Shown here in pieces: positions 43,986 through 52,708 of a DNA stretch of 64,000 nucleotides. A program made the position numbers and the translations under genes. Position 1 is the first letter of the stretch; the number at the start of each line of letters is the position of its first letter. The notes below the pieces were generated by a model, which saw only the letters and a list, made by a program, of their open reading frames with translations, made no database searches and was not told the origin of the DNA. Where the stretch lies: assembly GCA_965214695.1 (NCBI GenBank), contig OZ243967.1:3038001-3102000 (forward strand), given 5' to 3'. The stretch comes from JAPOXR01 sp965214695. Lineage in GTDB: Bacteria; Pseudomonadota; Alphaproteobacteria; Rhodobacterales; Rhodobacteraceae.

Positions 43986-45155
43986 TCAGGCGTCGATTTC
44001 GAACCCGGCAATGAAATCCCGATCCGGTTCGATCCCGAGCCCGGGACCATCGGGGATCCTGACCATGCCGCCGGTCCGCCTGACCTGGCCCTGGATGTCG
44101 AGCGGTTCGACCAGGAGTTCATCGCGGAACCGGTTGTCGGTGGTGTCAAACTCCAGCATCGGCTCCCAGGGGAACAATCCCCCCGGCATCGCCGGCATGG
44201 CTGCCAGCAATTGCAAATTGGCCGCCACCGAGACCGCCGAGCCCCAGACATGATTGACCACAGGCGTGAAATGGGCGTGGCAAAGGGCCAGCACCCGCAA
44301 ATATTCGGTGATGCCGCCCAGGCCGCAAGGCTCCGGCTGGGCGATGTCAAGGCAACGATTCTCCAGGAGGCGCCGCCACCCCCAGCGGGCAAATTCCGCT
44401 TCGCCGCCGGAGATGTTGACCCTGAGGCCGGATCGCAATTCCCGGTAGCCGTCCAGATCCTCCGGTGCCAGCGGCTCCTCGAACCAGTAGCTGTCCAGCT
44501 CCTCGAGGGCGCGCCCGACATGGAACGCGTCCGGGGTGGTGTAGCAGTGATTGGCATCGACCATGAACGGAAATCCGTCACCGACACCGCGGCGCACGGC
44601 GGTGGCCAGCCTGATGTCTTCCGCCGGCCCCAGCCCGACCTTCATCTTGACGGCCGCAAAACCCATGTCGCGGATCGCCGACGCTTCATCGGCAAACCGC
44701 GCCAGGTGATCGGCAAGACTTTCCCGCTTCAGCATCATGCCATAGCCATAAGTCCTGACCTGGTGCCGATGGGCACCGCCGATCAGCTTGTGGATCGGCA
44801 GGCTGGCGACCTTGCCGGCGATGTCCCACAACGCGATATCGACGCCCGACAGGGCCTGGATCGGCATCCCCTTCTGCCCGTGGTCGCGCATGAGGTTGTA
44901 GGCCTTGTGCCAGATGACATCCCGATCCAGCGGGTCGTCGCCGAGAATCATGGGCTGGATGACCTTCTCGACGATGCACCTGTTGGCCAGGGCGATATTG
45001 CCCGGCCCGAAACACTCGCCCCAGCCGGTGACGCCTTCATCGGTCGTCACCTCGACGAGATGCGCGGTGCGCCTGGAGTAGAATTGCTGCGAATATCCAA
45101 GCTCCTCCTCCAGATCGTAGGACAGGACATGGCTGCGGATGCCGGTGATCTTCAT
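43986..45155 (-). CDS. Enolase-superfamily dehydratase (mandelate racemase/MLE type)
   Basis: A 389-residue barrel enzyme that abstracts a proton alpha to a carboxylate, usually to dehydrate a sugar acid. The base Lys pair is K170-x-K172 (KMKVGLG); metal ligands are Asp200 (in MVDANHCY), Glu226 (WFEEPL) and Glu252 (SGGEAE). His302 in VVNHVWGSA is placed to act as a second base. It is the last gene of the operon with the ABC importer and GMC oxidoreductase, and its start overlaps the stop of the 55-residue ORF (ATGA). Dehydration of an aldonate made by the GMC enzyme to a 2-keto-3-deoxy acid is a natural reading (inference). Confidence 0.9.
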   Translation of the reverse strand: MKITGIRSHVLSYDLEEELGYSQQFYSRRTAHLVEVTTDEGVTGWGECFGPGNIALANRCIVEKVIQPMILGDDPLDRDVIWHKAYNLMRDHGQKGMPIQALSGVDIALWDIAGKVASLPIHKLIGGAHRHQVRTYGYGMMLKRESLADHLARFADEASAIRDMGFAAVKMKVGLGPAEDIRLATAVRRGVGDGFPFMVDANHCYTTPDAFHVGRALEELDSYWFEEPLAPEDLDGYRELRSGLRVNISGGEAEFARWGWRRLLENRCLDIAQPEPCGLGGITEYLRVLALCHAHFTPVVNHVWGSAVSVAANLQLLAAMPAMPGGLFPWEPMLEFDTTDNRFRDELLVEPLDIQGQVRRTGGMVRIPDGPGLGIEPDRDFIAGFEIDA

Positions 45156-45319
45156 CGGGTGCCTCCCTGCCTTGCCGCAAGGCGTTCGGTCCGGCTGGCA
45201 GGCCTTCCCGGCGCCGCCATCGCAGCCAACGGGTCCTGAATGGCCGGATCGGTCTCGGCCCGCGTGTGCAGACCGTCATTCCAGGTAATGCGCAAATGTT
45301 TCCCGGTTGCAGTTTCCAT
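45152..45319 (-). CDS. 55-residue ORF inside the sugar-acid operon
   Basis: A 55-residue frame from ATG 45319 to a stop overlapping the dehydratase start by four bases. It begins seven bases after the GMC stop and has TTGATTGAGG as ribosome site. The predicted peptide (KHLRITWNDGLHTRAETDP, then an Ala/Arg-rich tail) has one Trp-Asn-Asp stretch and no membrane helix. No family is recognised. The tight overlaps on both sides suggest that it is translated. It could be a small adaptor for the GMC complex, or only a coupling peptide. Confidence 0.5.
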   Translation of the reverse strand: METATGKHLRITWNDGLHTRAETDPAIQDPLAAMAAPGRPASRTERLAARQGGTR

Positions 45320-45326
45320 GGCAGCC

Positions 45327-46946
45327 TCAATCAAACAAGGTCTCGATATTGGTCTTGATACTCTCGCCGACATACAGGGCCAGGGCCTGGATGGTCGATG
45401 TCGGGTTGACCGCGCCGGAGGTCACGAAGATCGAGCCGTCGACGATGAAGAGATTCTTCACGTCATGGCACTGTCCCCAGGCATTGACCACCGATTTGTC
45501 GGGGTCGTCTCCCATCCGGCAGGTTCCCATCTGGTGCCAGCCGGCCCGCCACCAGACCTTGTCCTCGGCACCCTTCAGGATCCGTTTGGCCCCTGCCGCC
45601 AGCAGCACCTCTTCGGCCCTTGCCTCGCCATGCCTGAGCATCCGGCGCGTGTTCTCGCCCAGGCGGTAGGTGATTTTCGGCGCCGGGATGCCGTCACTGT
45701 CGACCAGGTCGGAATCGAGCGTGACCGCATTGTGCGCCTCGGGAAGATCCTCGCTGACGATGGTCAGGCCGGCCAGATACGGATAGATGTCATCCATGAT
45801 TTCCCGGTGCCTGGCGCCCCAGGGAATCGGGTTGTCAACGCCGTAGCCGCCGAGCGCATAGGTCATCGGTGTCGTCGATCTGCCCGAATGCAGGCCATAG
45901 CCGCGGGCGAAGTCGCGCGAGGGATCCGACTCGTAGAATTCCTGGCTGAGTATCGAGCAGGCCATCGGCCCTTCATGCCCTTTCATCGGCTCGCCGAATA
46001 CGCCCGACACGCCGGTCAACGGGTGGAACATCAGGTTCCTGCCGACCATGCCGGACCGGTTGGCAAGACCATCAGGAAACTGCCTGGATGTGGAATGCAA
46101 CAGGAGGCGCGGTGTGCCGATGCCGTTGCAGGCAACAACGACCAGTTCGGCCCGCTGTTCGTGCACCTTGCCGTCCGGACCATGATAGAGGACGCCGGAT
46201 GCCCGGCCGGTCGAGTCATCAAGCAGGATCTCGCGCACGCGGCATTGGGTGCGCAGTTCGACTCCGGCCCTTTCGAGGACCGGCCAGTAGGTGAAGTTGG
46301 CGCCGCCCTTTGCCCCGGCGGCGCAGCCCAAATCGCAGGTTCCCGCGTTGACGCATTTCTGCCTGCCATCGTAGTCCCGGCTGAGAATGGCCACGTCGGA
46401 TGGCCACCAATGCCAGCCCAGCCGGTTGAATCCGCCGGCCAGGGTCTGTCCCAGCCTGCCCATCGGGATCGGCGGCAGCGGTGGCGTGTAGTCGGGATAG
46501 GACGGATTGCCACCAAGTCCGGATGCACCGATATTGTGGTCGTTCATGTCGTAGAAGGGCGCCAGCATGTGGTAGTCCACCGGCCAGTCCTCGCCAACGC
46601 CGTCAAGGCTCCGGGTGCGGAAATCCGACGGCTTCATCCGCGGCCAGTGGCCCAGGAAGTTGATCGTCGATCCACCCACGCCGTTCCAGTTGACCGGCGT
46701 TATGCAGCTGTCTTCGACGTTGATCGGGTAATCCTGCTGCAGCTGGCGCACATTCGGATCGCAGGAAAAGGATCCGTAGCGGGCCAGTTCGTAATCCTCC
46801 CGGCGCGAGGGGAAATCACGATCGTCAAGGCGTGGCCCCTGCTCGAGGCAGACCATGCGTACCTTGAGATCCATGAGCGACCAGGCAAGGGCAGCGCCCG
46901 AGGCGCCGGCACCGATGATGAGCACATCTGCCGGGTCGCCCGCCAT
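45327..46946 (-). CDS. GMC family oxidoreductase (gluconate-dehydrogenase large-subunit-like)
   Basis: A 539-residue flavoenzyme. The FAD loop is VLIIGAGASGAALAW near residues 8-22; VNWNGVGGSTINFLGHW lies near 100, VVVACNGIGTPRLLL near 275 and the active-site HQMGTCRMGDDP near 475. The C-terminal VTSGAVNPTSTIQALAL closes the domain. It resembles the catalytic subunit of membrane-bound gluconate/sugar dehydrogenases, oxidising a sugar or polyol. ATG 46946 overlaps the preceding subunit-3 stop by one base. No Tat or Sec signal is visible here or in subunit 3, so the enzyme may be cytoplasmic, unlike the classical periplasmic complex; no cytochrome c subunit is encoded nearby. Confidence 0.88.
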   Translation of the reverse strand: MAGDPADVLIIGAGASGAALAWSLMDLKVRMVCLEQGPRLDDRDFPSRREDYELARYGSFSCDPNVRQLQQDYPINVEDSCITPVNWNGVGGSTINFLGHWPRMKPSDFRTRSLDGVGEDWPVDYHMLAPFYDMNDHNIGASGLGGNPSYPDYTPPLPPIPMGRLGQTLAGGFNRLGWHWWPSDVAILSRDYDGRQKCVNAGTCDLGCAAGAKGGANFTYWPVLERAGVELRTQCRVREILLDDSTGRASGVLYHGPDGKVHEQRAELVVVACNGIGTPRLLLHSTSRQFPDGLANRSGMVGRNLMFHPLTGVSGVFGEPMKGHEGPMACSILSQEFYESDPSRDFARGYGLHSGRSTTPMTYALGGYGVDNPIPWGARHREIMDDIYPYLAGLTIVSEDLPEAHNAVTLDSDLVDSDGIPAPKITYRLGENTRRMLRHGEARAEEVLLAAGAKRILKGAEDKVWWRAGWHQMGTCRMGDDPDKSVVNAWGQCHDVKNLFIVDGSIFVTSGAVNPTSTIQALALYVGESIKTNIETLFD

Positions 46947-47407
46947 CACCCGCCCCTCCTGTCCGGCGTGGCCGGATCCCGGTAGCATGCCCCCCGATGC
47001 CGCACCGAAGCGGTCAATTTGTCGATGAGGCCCGGTGACTCGGCGGCGACCTGGTAGCCGTCCGGGTGGACGGGGTGCGAGCCGACCCCAACCAGTTCCC
47101 GCATGTCCGGGCGGCTGTAATAGCCCTTGTAGGTGATCGTCAGCAGCGACAGGAACTCGGCCGGATAGTCGGCTTCGAGCTGGCTGACCAAGGCTGGAGA
47201 CATCGCTGTTCCCGCTCTCGACGCCCCATCCAGCAGGGCCGCAACGGCTTTCCGAAGGCCGGGTGTCGATGCAAGCTCGACGCTGATGAAGTCGGCAACC
47301 CCCAACTCCCCGGCTGCCGGAATGTTCCGGTCCGGATTGGCGGGTATCAACTGGTCAAGAATGGAGTCGAGCAGCCGTCGCTCGGCACCGGTCCAGCAGG
47401 TCGTCAT
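46946..47407 (-). CDS. Gluconate 2-dehydrogenase subunit 3 family protein
   Basis: A 153-residue protein matching the small subunit of GMC-type dehydrogenases. Its N-terminal ERRLLDSILDQLIPAN is the family opening (ERxxLxAIxDxLIP), with the middle LTITYKGYYSRPDMRELVG matching the Y-x-GYYxxPxV pattern. Classical members carry a Tat signal and escort the large subunit to the periplasm; this one begins directly with the mature sequence. It probably stabilises the GMC protein with which it overlaps by one base. ATG 47407 has GGGAGATAG upstream. Confidence 0.82.
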   Translation of the reverse strand: MTTCWTGAERRLLDSILDQLIPANPDRNIPAAGELGVADFISVELASTPGLRKAVAALLDGASRAGTAMSPALVSQLEADYPAEFLSLLTITYKGYYSRPDMRELVGVGSHPVHPDGYQVAAESPGLIDKLTASVRHRGACYRDPATPDRRGG

Positions 47408-47415
47408 GGCTCGGT

Positions 47416-48648
47416 CTATCTCCCGTCCCTGCCGCCGGCGCGTGATACGGCATCAATGGCGACGGCGACCAGCAGGATTGCCCCCGACACCATCAGCTTG
47501 TCGGCGGCGCTGGCGCCGGTCAGGTCGAGACCATTGCCGAGCGAGCCGATGACCAGTGCACCCAGAATCGCATTCCAGACCGAGCCGCGGCCGCCAAACA
47601 ACGATGTGCCCCCGATCACCGCGGCACCGATGGCTTCGAGCAGCAGCGATCCGCCGGCAAACGCGGTGTAGGATACGGAGCCGAACCGCGAGGCGCCGAA
47701 AATTCCGCCTACCGCCGCCATCAGCCCGACGATCCCGAACGCGGCGACGCGGATACGCCTGACATTCATCCCGACCCGCCGGGCGCTTTCGGGATTGCCG
47801 CCAACGGCGAATAGCGAGCGGCCAAACGGTGTCGAGGTGGTAATCCAGCCGAGGAGGGCGGTCAATCCGACCAGCAGGACCAGCAATACCGGCAGCGAAC
47901 GATAGGCATTGAGGGTCACGATCACGGCGATCACCAGCACGCCGAAGACGATGACCTGCCCCCACAGTGCCACCGGCGAATCGAGCTCAAGTCCCCGGGC
48001 CCGCCTTTGCGCCTGCTTGCGCAGATTGATGGTGGCAAAGGCGGTCACGCAGACCAGCCCCAGCGCCAGCCCCCACATGTCCGGGATCAGCAACCGCGCG
48101 ATACCCCGAACGAAAGTGTCGCCCACGTTCAGATTGCCGGTCGGCAGGATCTTCTGCATGAGTCCCTGGTAGCCAAGCAGTCCCGCAAGGGTCACGACGA
48201 AGGACGGTATGCCGACATAGGCAACGAGGAGTCCCTGTGCTGCACCCATCACGATGCCGACGCCCATCACCATGATGCAGGCCAGCCATCCCGGCACCCC
48301 GGCGAGGACCAGCACGCCCAGCAGGGCGGCACAGACCCCGGCCGTGGCGGCGGCCGAGAGATCGATATCGCCCAGGAGGAGGACAATGGTGATTCCGACA
48401 GCCAGCGTGGCGATGACCGCCGATTGCATGAACAAATTGTAGATGTTCCGTGGGCTGAGAAAGATGGAACGGAAACTGTCGGCGCCGCCGGTCATCACAT
48501 CCAGGGTCGGCAGTGCCACGCCGAAATATATCCAGATCGCCGCCAGGGCAAAAAGAACCGGCACGAACGCCCCGAAGCGGGTCTCGCGCAAGGCGCGGAA
48601 GCGCTCAAGCGCTGACAATCCGGTTTCGGCCTGCAATTCCTGCTTCAT
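47416..48648 (-). CDS. Sugar ABC transporter permease (RbsC/XylH-like)
   Basis: A 410-residue permease with about ten to twelve helices. It opens with an ERFRALRETRFGAFVPVLFAL stretch, and the family motif FVVTLAGLLGYQGLM lies near residue 155. GGNPESARRVGMNVRRIRV near residue 290 is the conserved loop that contacts the ATPase; GAVIGGTSLFGGRGSV follows. Length suits the XylH subgroup rather than the shorter RbsC. It sits between the ATPase gene and subunit 3, four bases after the first and eight before the second. It imports a monosaccharide or sugar derivative. Confidence 0.92.
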   Translation of the reverse strand: MKQELQAETGLSALERFRALRETRFGAFVPVLFALAAIWIYFGVALPTLDVMTGGADSFRSIFLSPRNIYNLFMQSAVIATLAVGITIVLLLGDIDLSAAATAGVCAALLGVLVLAGVPGWLACIMVMGVGIVMGAAQGLLVAYVGIPSFVVTLAGLLGYQGLMQKILPTGNLNVGDTFVRGIARLLIPDMWGLALGLVCVTAFATINLRKQAQRRARGLELDSPVALWGQVIVFGVLVIAVIVTLNAYRSLPVLLVLLVGLTALLGWITTSTPFGRSLFAVGGNPESARRVGMNVRRIRVAAFGIVGLMAAVGGIFGASRFGSVSYTAFAGGSLLLEAIGAAVIGGTSLFGGRGSVWNAILGALVIGSLGNGLDLTGASAADKLMVSGAILLVAVAIDAVSRAGGRDGR

Positions 48649-48652
48649 GGTC

Positions 48653-49438
48653 TCAACGCGTCATGGAGACGACGATTTCGTCCGGGTTGGTGTCGCCGGT
48701 TCTCCAGGTTGCCACATTGCTGCCTTGGCGGAGAACACAGATTCGGTCCGATACCTCAAAGATATCGCGCATGTTGTGCGAGATGTAGACAACGGCATGA
48801 TCGGTATCGCGGAGCCGTTTCACCACGCCAAGCACCTGGCGGGTCTGGGCGACGCCCAGGGCGGCGGTCGGCTCGTCCAGCATGACCACGCTGCTCTCGG
48901 CTCCGACGGCCCGGGCAATGGCAATCGCCTGGCGCTGACCGCCTGACAGTCCGCCGACCTTGGCACGCACCGATTGCAGGGTCCGGACCTCGAGCCGGTC
49001 GATGGCCTTCTTGGCGGTTGATTCCATCTGCAAATCATCGAGCGGCCGCAGGATCCTGGGCAGGAACCTCCATCCGGGCCTGACCGGTTCGGAGCCCAGC
49101 GACAAATTGGCTGCCACATCCAGGTTTTCGCACAGGGCAAGGTCCTGGTAGACGATCTGGATGCCGATGCCGACTGCATCATTCGGATTGCCGATGGTGA
49201 CTTCCCGGCCATCCAGGAAGAACCGCCCGTCATCGGCGGTATAGGCACCGGCCAGGATCTTCATCAGCGTCGATTTGCCGGCGCCATTGTCGCCAACCAG
49301 TGCCATGACCTCGCCGCGGGCCACTTCGAAATCAACCCCCCGCAATGCCTCGACCCCACCAAAACGCTTGTGGACGCCTTCAACCCGCAAATGTGGAGGT
49401 GGGGCGCCGGGCCCCACCTGCCGTGTCTCAGCAGACAT
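48653..49438 (-). CDS. Sugar ABC transporter ATPase (single domain)
   Basis: A 261-residue ATPase. Walker A GDNGAGKSTLMK lies near residue 50, signature LSGGQRQAIA near 170 and Walker B VVMLDEPTAALG near 185, with YISHNMRDIFEVSD giving the switch His. Ribose- and xylose-type importers usually have two fused ATPase domains (about 500 residues); this is the single-domain (FrcA-like) form, which would act as a homodimer. An unusual insertion of about 20 residues (GWRFLPRILRPLDDLQME) lies between the Q-loop and the signature. It lies nine bases after the binding-protein gene. Confidence 0.92.
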   Translation of the reverse strand: MSAETRQVGPGAPPPHLRVEGVHKRFGGVEALRGVDFEVARGEVMALVGDNGAGKSTLMKILAGAYTADDGRFFLDGREVTIGNPNDAVGIGIQIVYQDLALCENLDVAANLSLGSEPVRPGWRFLPRILRPLDDLQMESTAKKAIDRLEVRTLQSVRAKVGGLSGGQRQAIAIARAVGAESSVVMLDEPTAALGVAQTRQVLGVVKRLRDTDHAVVYISHNMRDIFEVSDRICVLRQGSNVATWRTGDTNPDEIVVSMTR

Positions 49439-49447
49439 GTACGCGTG

Positions 49448-50500
49448 CTACTGGCAAAGGGCGGTTGCTGCTGCCTCGCCCTGGCAAACCATCTCCCGGG
49501 TGATCGACGGGTCGTTCTCGATCACGTAGGCCACGCCCTCGGCACCGACTGCCGAGTAGGATCCAACCGGCACATAGGCGACTTCGGCACCGACTCCATT
49601 GGTTACGGACTGCGAGGCAAGATCCGAGAAATCCTGTCCGTTGACCAGGCGCACCGTCACCTTGGCGGCGGCTTCGGCCATGTCGGCCAGCGGACGCCAT
49701 CCACACTGGGTCTGTTTGCCGAGCAGCATCAGCTGCTGTGCCTGGACCGTGCAATCAAGGCCGGATACCGGAACCGTCCCGGCCATGCCCTGTTCTTCCA
49801 TGGCGGCGATGGCTGCACCGGCATTGCCGTCATTCGACGACACCACGCCCTGCACATTGTTGTTCAGCTGGGTCAGGGCCTGGTCCATCGAACGCCGGGC
49901 GATTGCCGGATCCCAGCCCGGTGTCCAGTTTTCGTATCCAAGGATCCGCTTGCCGCTATCGAAGAGTTCCGTCAGCGCCCGCAATTGCCCGTTATGGATG
50001 ACCGCGGCGTTCGGGTCGGTCGGAGAACCCTTGAGCAGGACCAGCGTGTCGCCATCTTCTGTGTTCTCGATCACGTGCATCGCCTGATCATAGCCCATAC
50101 CCTCGAGGTCCGCCTGGACCCAGAAGGTCGTGTTGAGCGAGTTGATCATCCGGTCATAGGCAATGGTCGGAACCCCTTCCTCGGCGGCGGTGTCGGCAAT
50201 GATCGCCGAGCTCTCGCCATCGATCGGAATGACGATCAGCACCTTGGCCCCCTGTGTCAGCGCCTGTTCCGCCTGTCGCTGTTGCACGGAGGTATCATTG
50301 TTGGCGTTGAAGACTTCGACCTCGATGTCGGGAGCGATTTCGGCCATCGTGCTGACAAAGGCTGCAGCATCCTGCTGCTCCCATCTCGGGTTCACATTCT
50401 CGGGCAGAAGCAGCGCCACCATCTCGGCCGACGCCATTCCCGCCATGGACATCGCCGCTGCAGTGACAGCAATGAGCCCGTTTCGTGTTTTCGAAAACAT
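49448..50500 (-). CDS. Sugar ABC transporter substrate-binding protein (XylF-like)
   Basis: A 350-residue periplasmic sugar-binding protein of the type I (Peripla_BP_4) family. The signal peptide is residues 1-25 (RNGLIAVTAAAMSMAG, cleavage after MASA). The mature part begins MVALLLPENVNPRWEQQD; ligand-contact stretches include VIPIDGESSAIIADTAA, PTIAYDRMI and VVSSNDGNAGAAI, which match xylose-type binding proteins. ATG 50500 has CAGGAGATAAGG before it. It is the second gene of the operon, after the GntR regulator. The ligand is a pentose-like sugar or a derivative; it cannot be fixed from the sequence. Confidence 0.92.
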   Translation of the reverse strand: MFSKTRNGLIAVTAAAMSMAGMASAEMVALLLPENVNPRWEQQDAAAFVSTMAEIAPDIEVEVFNANNDTSVQQRQAEQALTQGAKVLIVIPIDGESSAIIADTAAEEGVPTIAYDRMINSLNTTFWVQADLEGMGYDQAMHVIENTEDGDTLVLLKGSPTDPNAAVIHNGQLRALTELFDSGKRILGYENWTPGWDPAIARRSMDQALTQLNNNVQGVVSSNDGNAGAAIAAMEEQGMAGTVPVSGLDCTVQAQQLMLLGKQTQCGWRPLADMAEAAAKVTVRLVNGQDFSDLASQSVTNGVGAEVAYVPVGSYSAVGAEGVAYVIENDPSITREMVCQGEAAATALCQ

Positions 50501-50640
50501 CCTTATCTCCTGTTTGTTGTCATGGGCCCGAGGGCACCGGTTGGCCTGGTGATCTGCCCCGGACACGGCCCGGGCCTGGCAGCCCGATGTGCTGCCGCCA
50601 CCGACTCGCTCACCAGACCGAGCCAGCAGTATTCGGGTCC

Positions 50641-51438
50641 TCAGTACCGGGACGAAGCTCCTCTCTCCGAGACGGGTGACCCGTCGCCGGCCAGGCGCCA
50701 GGACAGCCCGGCAATGGCGCTCTCCAGGCGTTCGGCCGTATCGACGAGATGGGCCTTCATCCGCTCTTCCGCTGCCTGGTGGTCGCGAGACCGGATGGCA
50801 TTCAGAACTGCACGGTGGAACGGGATGGAGCTGGCATTTTCCCGCGGGTCGGAATTGGTCAGGCGAATGGAGCTGAGCAGCGCCGAGAAGATCACCCCCT
50901 CCATCGAGAGCAGGATTTCGTTCCCGGCCGCCCGGAGAATGGCCCGGTGAAACATGGCGTCGGCCACCACATATCCCTCGATTGACTGCCCGCCATTCTC
51001 CATGCGCTGCTGGGCCGCCTCGATTTCGGCATGTTCGTCATCCGAACCGAAGCGGGCGGCCCAGGCGGCCGCGCTCGGCTCGATCAGTCGTCGAAACTCG
51101 GTCAGCTGCCGCAGAAAGTCGGGCCGCGGCTCCGTGGACAGGTGCCAGGCAAGCACATCATCATCCAGCAAATTCCAGTGCGAACGCAGTCGGACCCTTG
51201 TGCCGCTGCCGCGCCGAACCTCGAGAAGTCCCTTGCCCACCAGCAGCTTCACGGCCTCGCGGATAACCGACTTGCTGACCCGAAAGCGCTCCCCCAGACG
51301 TCCCTCATCATCGATCAGCTCGCCTTCCCGATGGATCCCGCCGACGATCCGCCGGCCCAACTCCCGGCAGACATGGGTAGCGAGGCTCGGTGGCGAGCCG
51401 CTGGAATCCTTGAGATCGTAATAGAGAAGCTCAGACAT
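50641..51438 (-). CDS. GntR (FadR subfamily) transcriptional regulator
   Basis: A 265-residue regulator. The N-terminal winged HTH reads VCRELGRRIVGG, then LGERFRVSKSVIREAVKLLVGKGLLEVRRGSGTRV split as helix, turn and wing. The C-terminal FCD ligand domain has FRRLIEPSAAAWAA and the metal-binding His residues in ADAMFHRAIL and FHRAVLNAI. Such proteins repress sugar-acid operons until their ligand appears. It leads the ABC-dehydrogenase operon on the same strand and probably controls it. A perfect palindrome stands at 51451-51463, just before its start. ATG 51438 is chosen; the longer frame has no HTH similarity. Confidence 0.9.
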   Translation of the reverse strand: MSELLYYDLKDSSGSPPSLATHVCRELGRRIVGGIHREGELIDDEGRLGERFRVSKSVIREAVKLLVGKGLLEVRRGSGTRVRLRSHWNLLDDDVLAWHLSTEPRPDFLRQLTEFRRLIEPSAAAWAARFGSDDEHAEIEAAQQRMENGGQSIEGYVVADAMFHRAILRAAGNEILLSMEGVIFSALLSSIRLTNSDPRENASSIPFHRAVLNAIRSRDHQAAEERMKAHLVDTAERLESAIAGLSWRLAGDGSPVSERGASSRY

Positions 51439-51450
51439 ATCATCATTGAT

Positions 51451-51463
51451 AACATCTGATGTT
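51451..51463. promoter_or_regulatory. Palindrome upstream of the GntR gene
   Basis: AACATC-T-GATGTT is a perfect 6+1+6 palindrome 13 bases before the GntR start codon. The FadR subfamily binds short palindromes of this size. It is a candidate operator for the regulator itself and for the operon. Confidence 0.5.
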
Positions 51464-52006
51464 TCGACTGTCGACTCCGTTTTTCGGACCGAGAATCGCC
51501 GATGGCACCAACCCGCAACAATCCCGGGCATGGCCAGCATCCTGACAGGACACATGCCGGATTGTCAGCGGCCGAGACAAACCGCGCGTATCCAGCTGGC
51601 ACGATGCGTGTTCTCCCCATCGTACATTTCCATTGGGTACACCCAAACTCGCCGCGACACCCGGTGGGGCGGCGGTGTTCGGCCAAGATGTGCTGAAGCG
51701 GCAATCGAGAGAGCGATGCAGCGCCTGCCAAGGCTCATGCCCGAAAACCGGCGCCGCACCCGGAGAGTCGGAATGGCAACCGGTCTCCTGACCCTTATCA
51801 GGCAGTTTGGCGCCCGGGTCCATCCCGCTCTGACGATGCGATATGTACCACGGGCTGGCTCTTCACCTGCAAGCGGTGGCGCGTCCAGTCATTCCCTGGC
51901 GGCTCGGCGGGTCAGCCATGAAGCGGCCTTCGTGCCGGCGGCGGCTGGGTCCGGTATGCCGGCGCCGCCGATGCCTGTCGTGGAGGCGTGGCGAGAGGTC
52001 CAGCCT
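51464..52006. other. Intergenic region, no supportable gene
   Basis: About 540 bases upstream of the GntR gene and downstream of the GST gene. Long frames on the plus strand are antisense of the GST region or lack motifs. The GntR-operon promoter must lie near 51470-51650; I could not place it exactly. Confidence 0.4.
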
Positions 52007-52708
52007 TTAGCCCTTCTGGTTGAAGAGAATCTTCTGGGCCTGCTTGCTGCTGGAGCCGCCGCGGTGCTCTTCGGCGAGCGCCCGTCCCTTGATCACCGCT
52101 GGCCGGCTGCCAACCCTGTCAAGCCATGCCGCCATGTTCGGATACCTGGCAATATCCTGTTGCTGACCTTCCCACAGGCAGGCCCAAGGCCAAATCGCCA
52201 TGTCGGCAATCGAATAGTCCCCGGCAACGAAATCCCTTGCTTCGAGCCGTCGGTCGAGCACGCCATACAGCCGGGAGACTTCGTTGCGGTAACGATCCTT
52301 GGCGTATGGAAGATCCTGCGGCGGATCCATCTCCGGCGCGTATTTCAGGAAATGATGCGCCTGCCCGGCCATCGGGCCGACCCCTCCCATCTGCCACATC
52401 AGCCATTCTTCGATCTCGATGCGCTGCCTCTCATCCCTGCCGTAGAATTTTCCGGTCTTCCGGCCAAGATACTGGAGAATTGCACCGGATTCGAAGATGC
52501 TGATCGGCTCGCCATCCGGTCCGGCATGATCGATGATGGCCGGCATTCGGTTATTGGGCGCAATCTTCAGGAAATCAGGATCGAACTGGTCTCCCTTGCC
52601 AATATTGATGAGGTGAAGCTGGTAGGGCAGCGCAAGTTCTTCAAGGGCAATGGATATCTTCCAGCCATTGGGTGTCGGCCAGTAGAAGAGATCGATCGGT
52701 CTGGTCAT
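52007..52708 (-). CDS. Glutathione S-transferase family protein (YfcG/Ure2p-like)
   Basis: A 233-residue GST. The N-terminal thioredoxin domain reads IDLFYWPTPNGWKISIALEE, with the Asn-Gly pair typical of the nu-class YfcG-type enzymes, then NRMPAIIDH and SIFESGAILQYLGRKTGKFY, the glutathione-binding ES pair. The C-terminal helical domain has EEWLMWQMGGVGPM and DYSIADMAIWPW. YfcG-type proteins act as disulfide reductases or peroxidases with glutathione. ATG 52708 fits the family start. It is a single gene. Glutathione reductase is at 32258 and a glutaredoxin at 63701. Confidence 0.92.
   Translation of the reverse strand: MTRPIDLFYWPTPNGWKISIALEELALPYQLHLINIGKGDQFDPDFLKIAPNNRMPAIIDHAGPDGEPISIFESGAILQYLGRKTGKFYGRDERQRIEIEEWLMWQMGGVGPMAGQAHHFLKYAPEMDPPQDLPYAKDRYRNEVSRLYGVLDRRLEARDFVAGDYSIADMAIWPWACLWEGQQQDIARYPNMAAWLDRVGSRPAVIKGRALAEEHRGGSSSKQAQKILFNQKG

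Noticed and set aside
45240..46985. 581-codon plus-strand frame opposite the GMC gene
   Set aside because: No start signal or motif; the minus-strand GMC protein explains the sequence fully.
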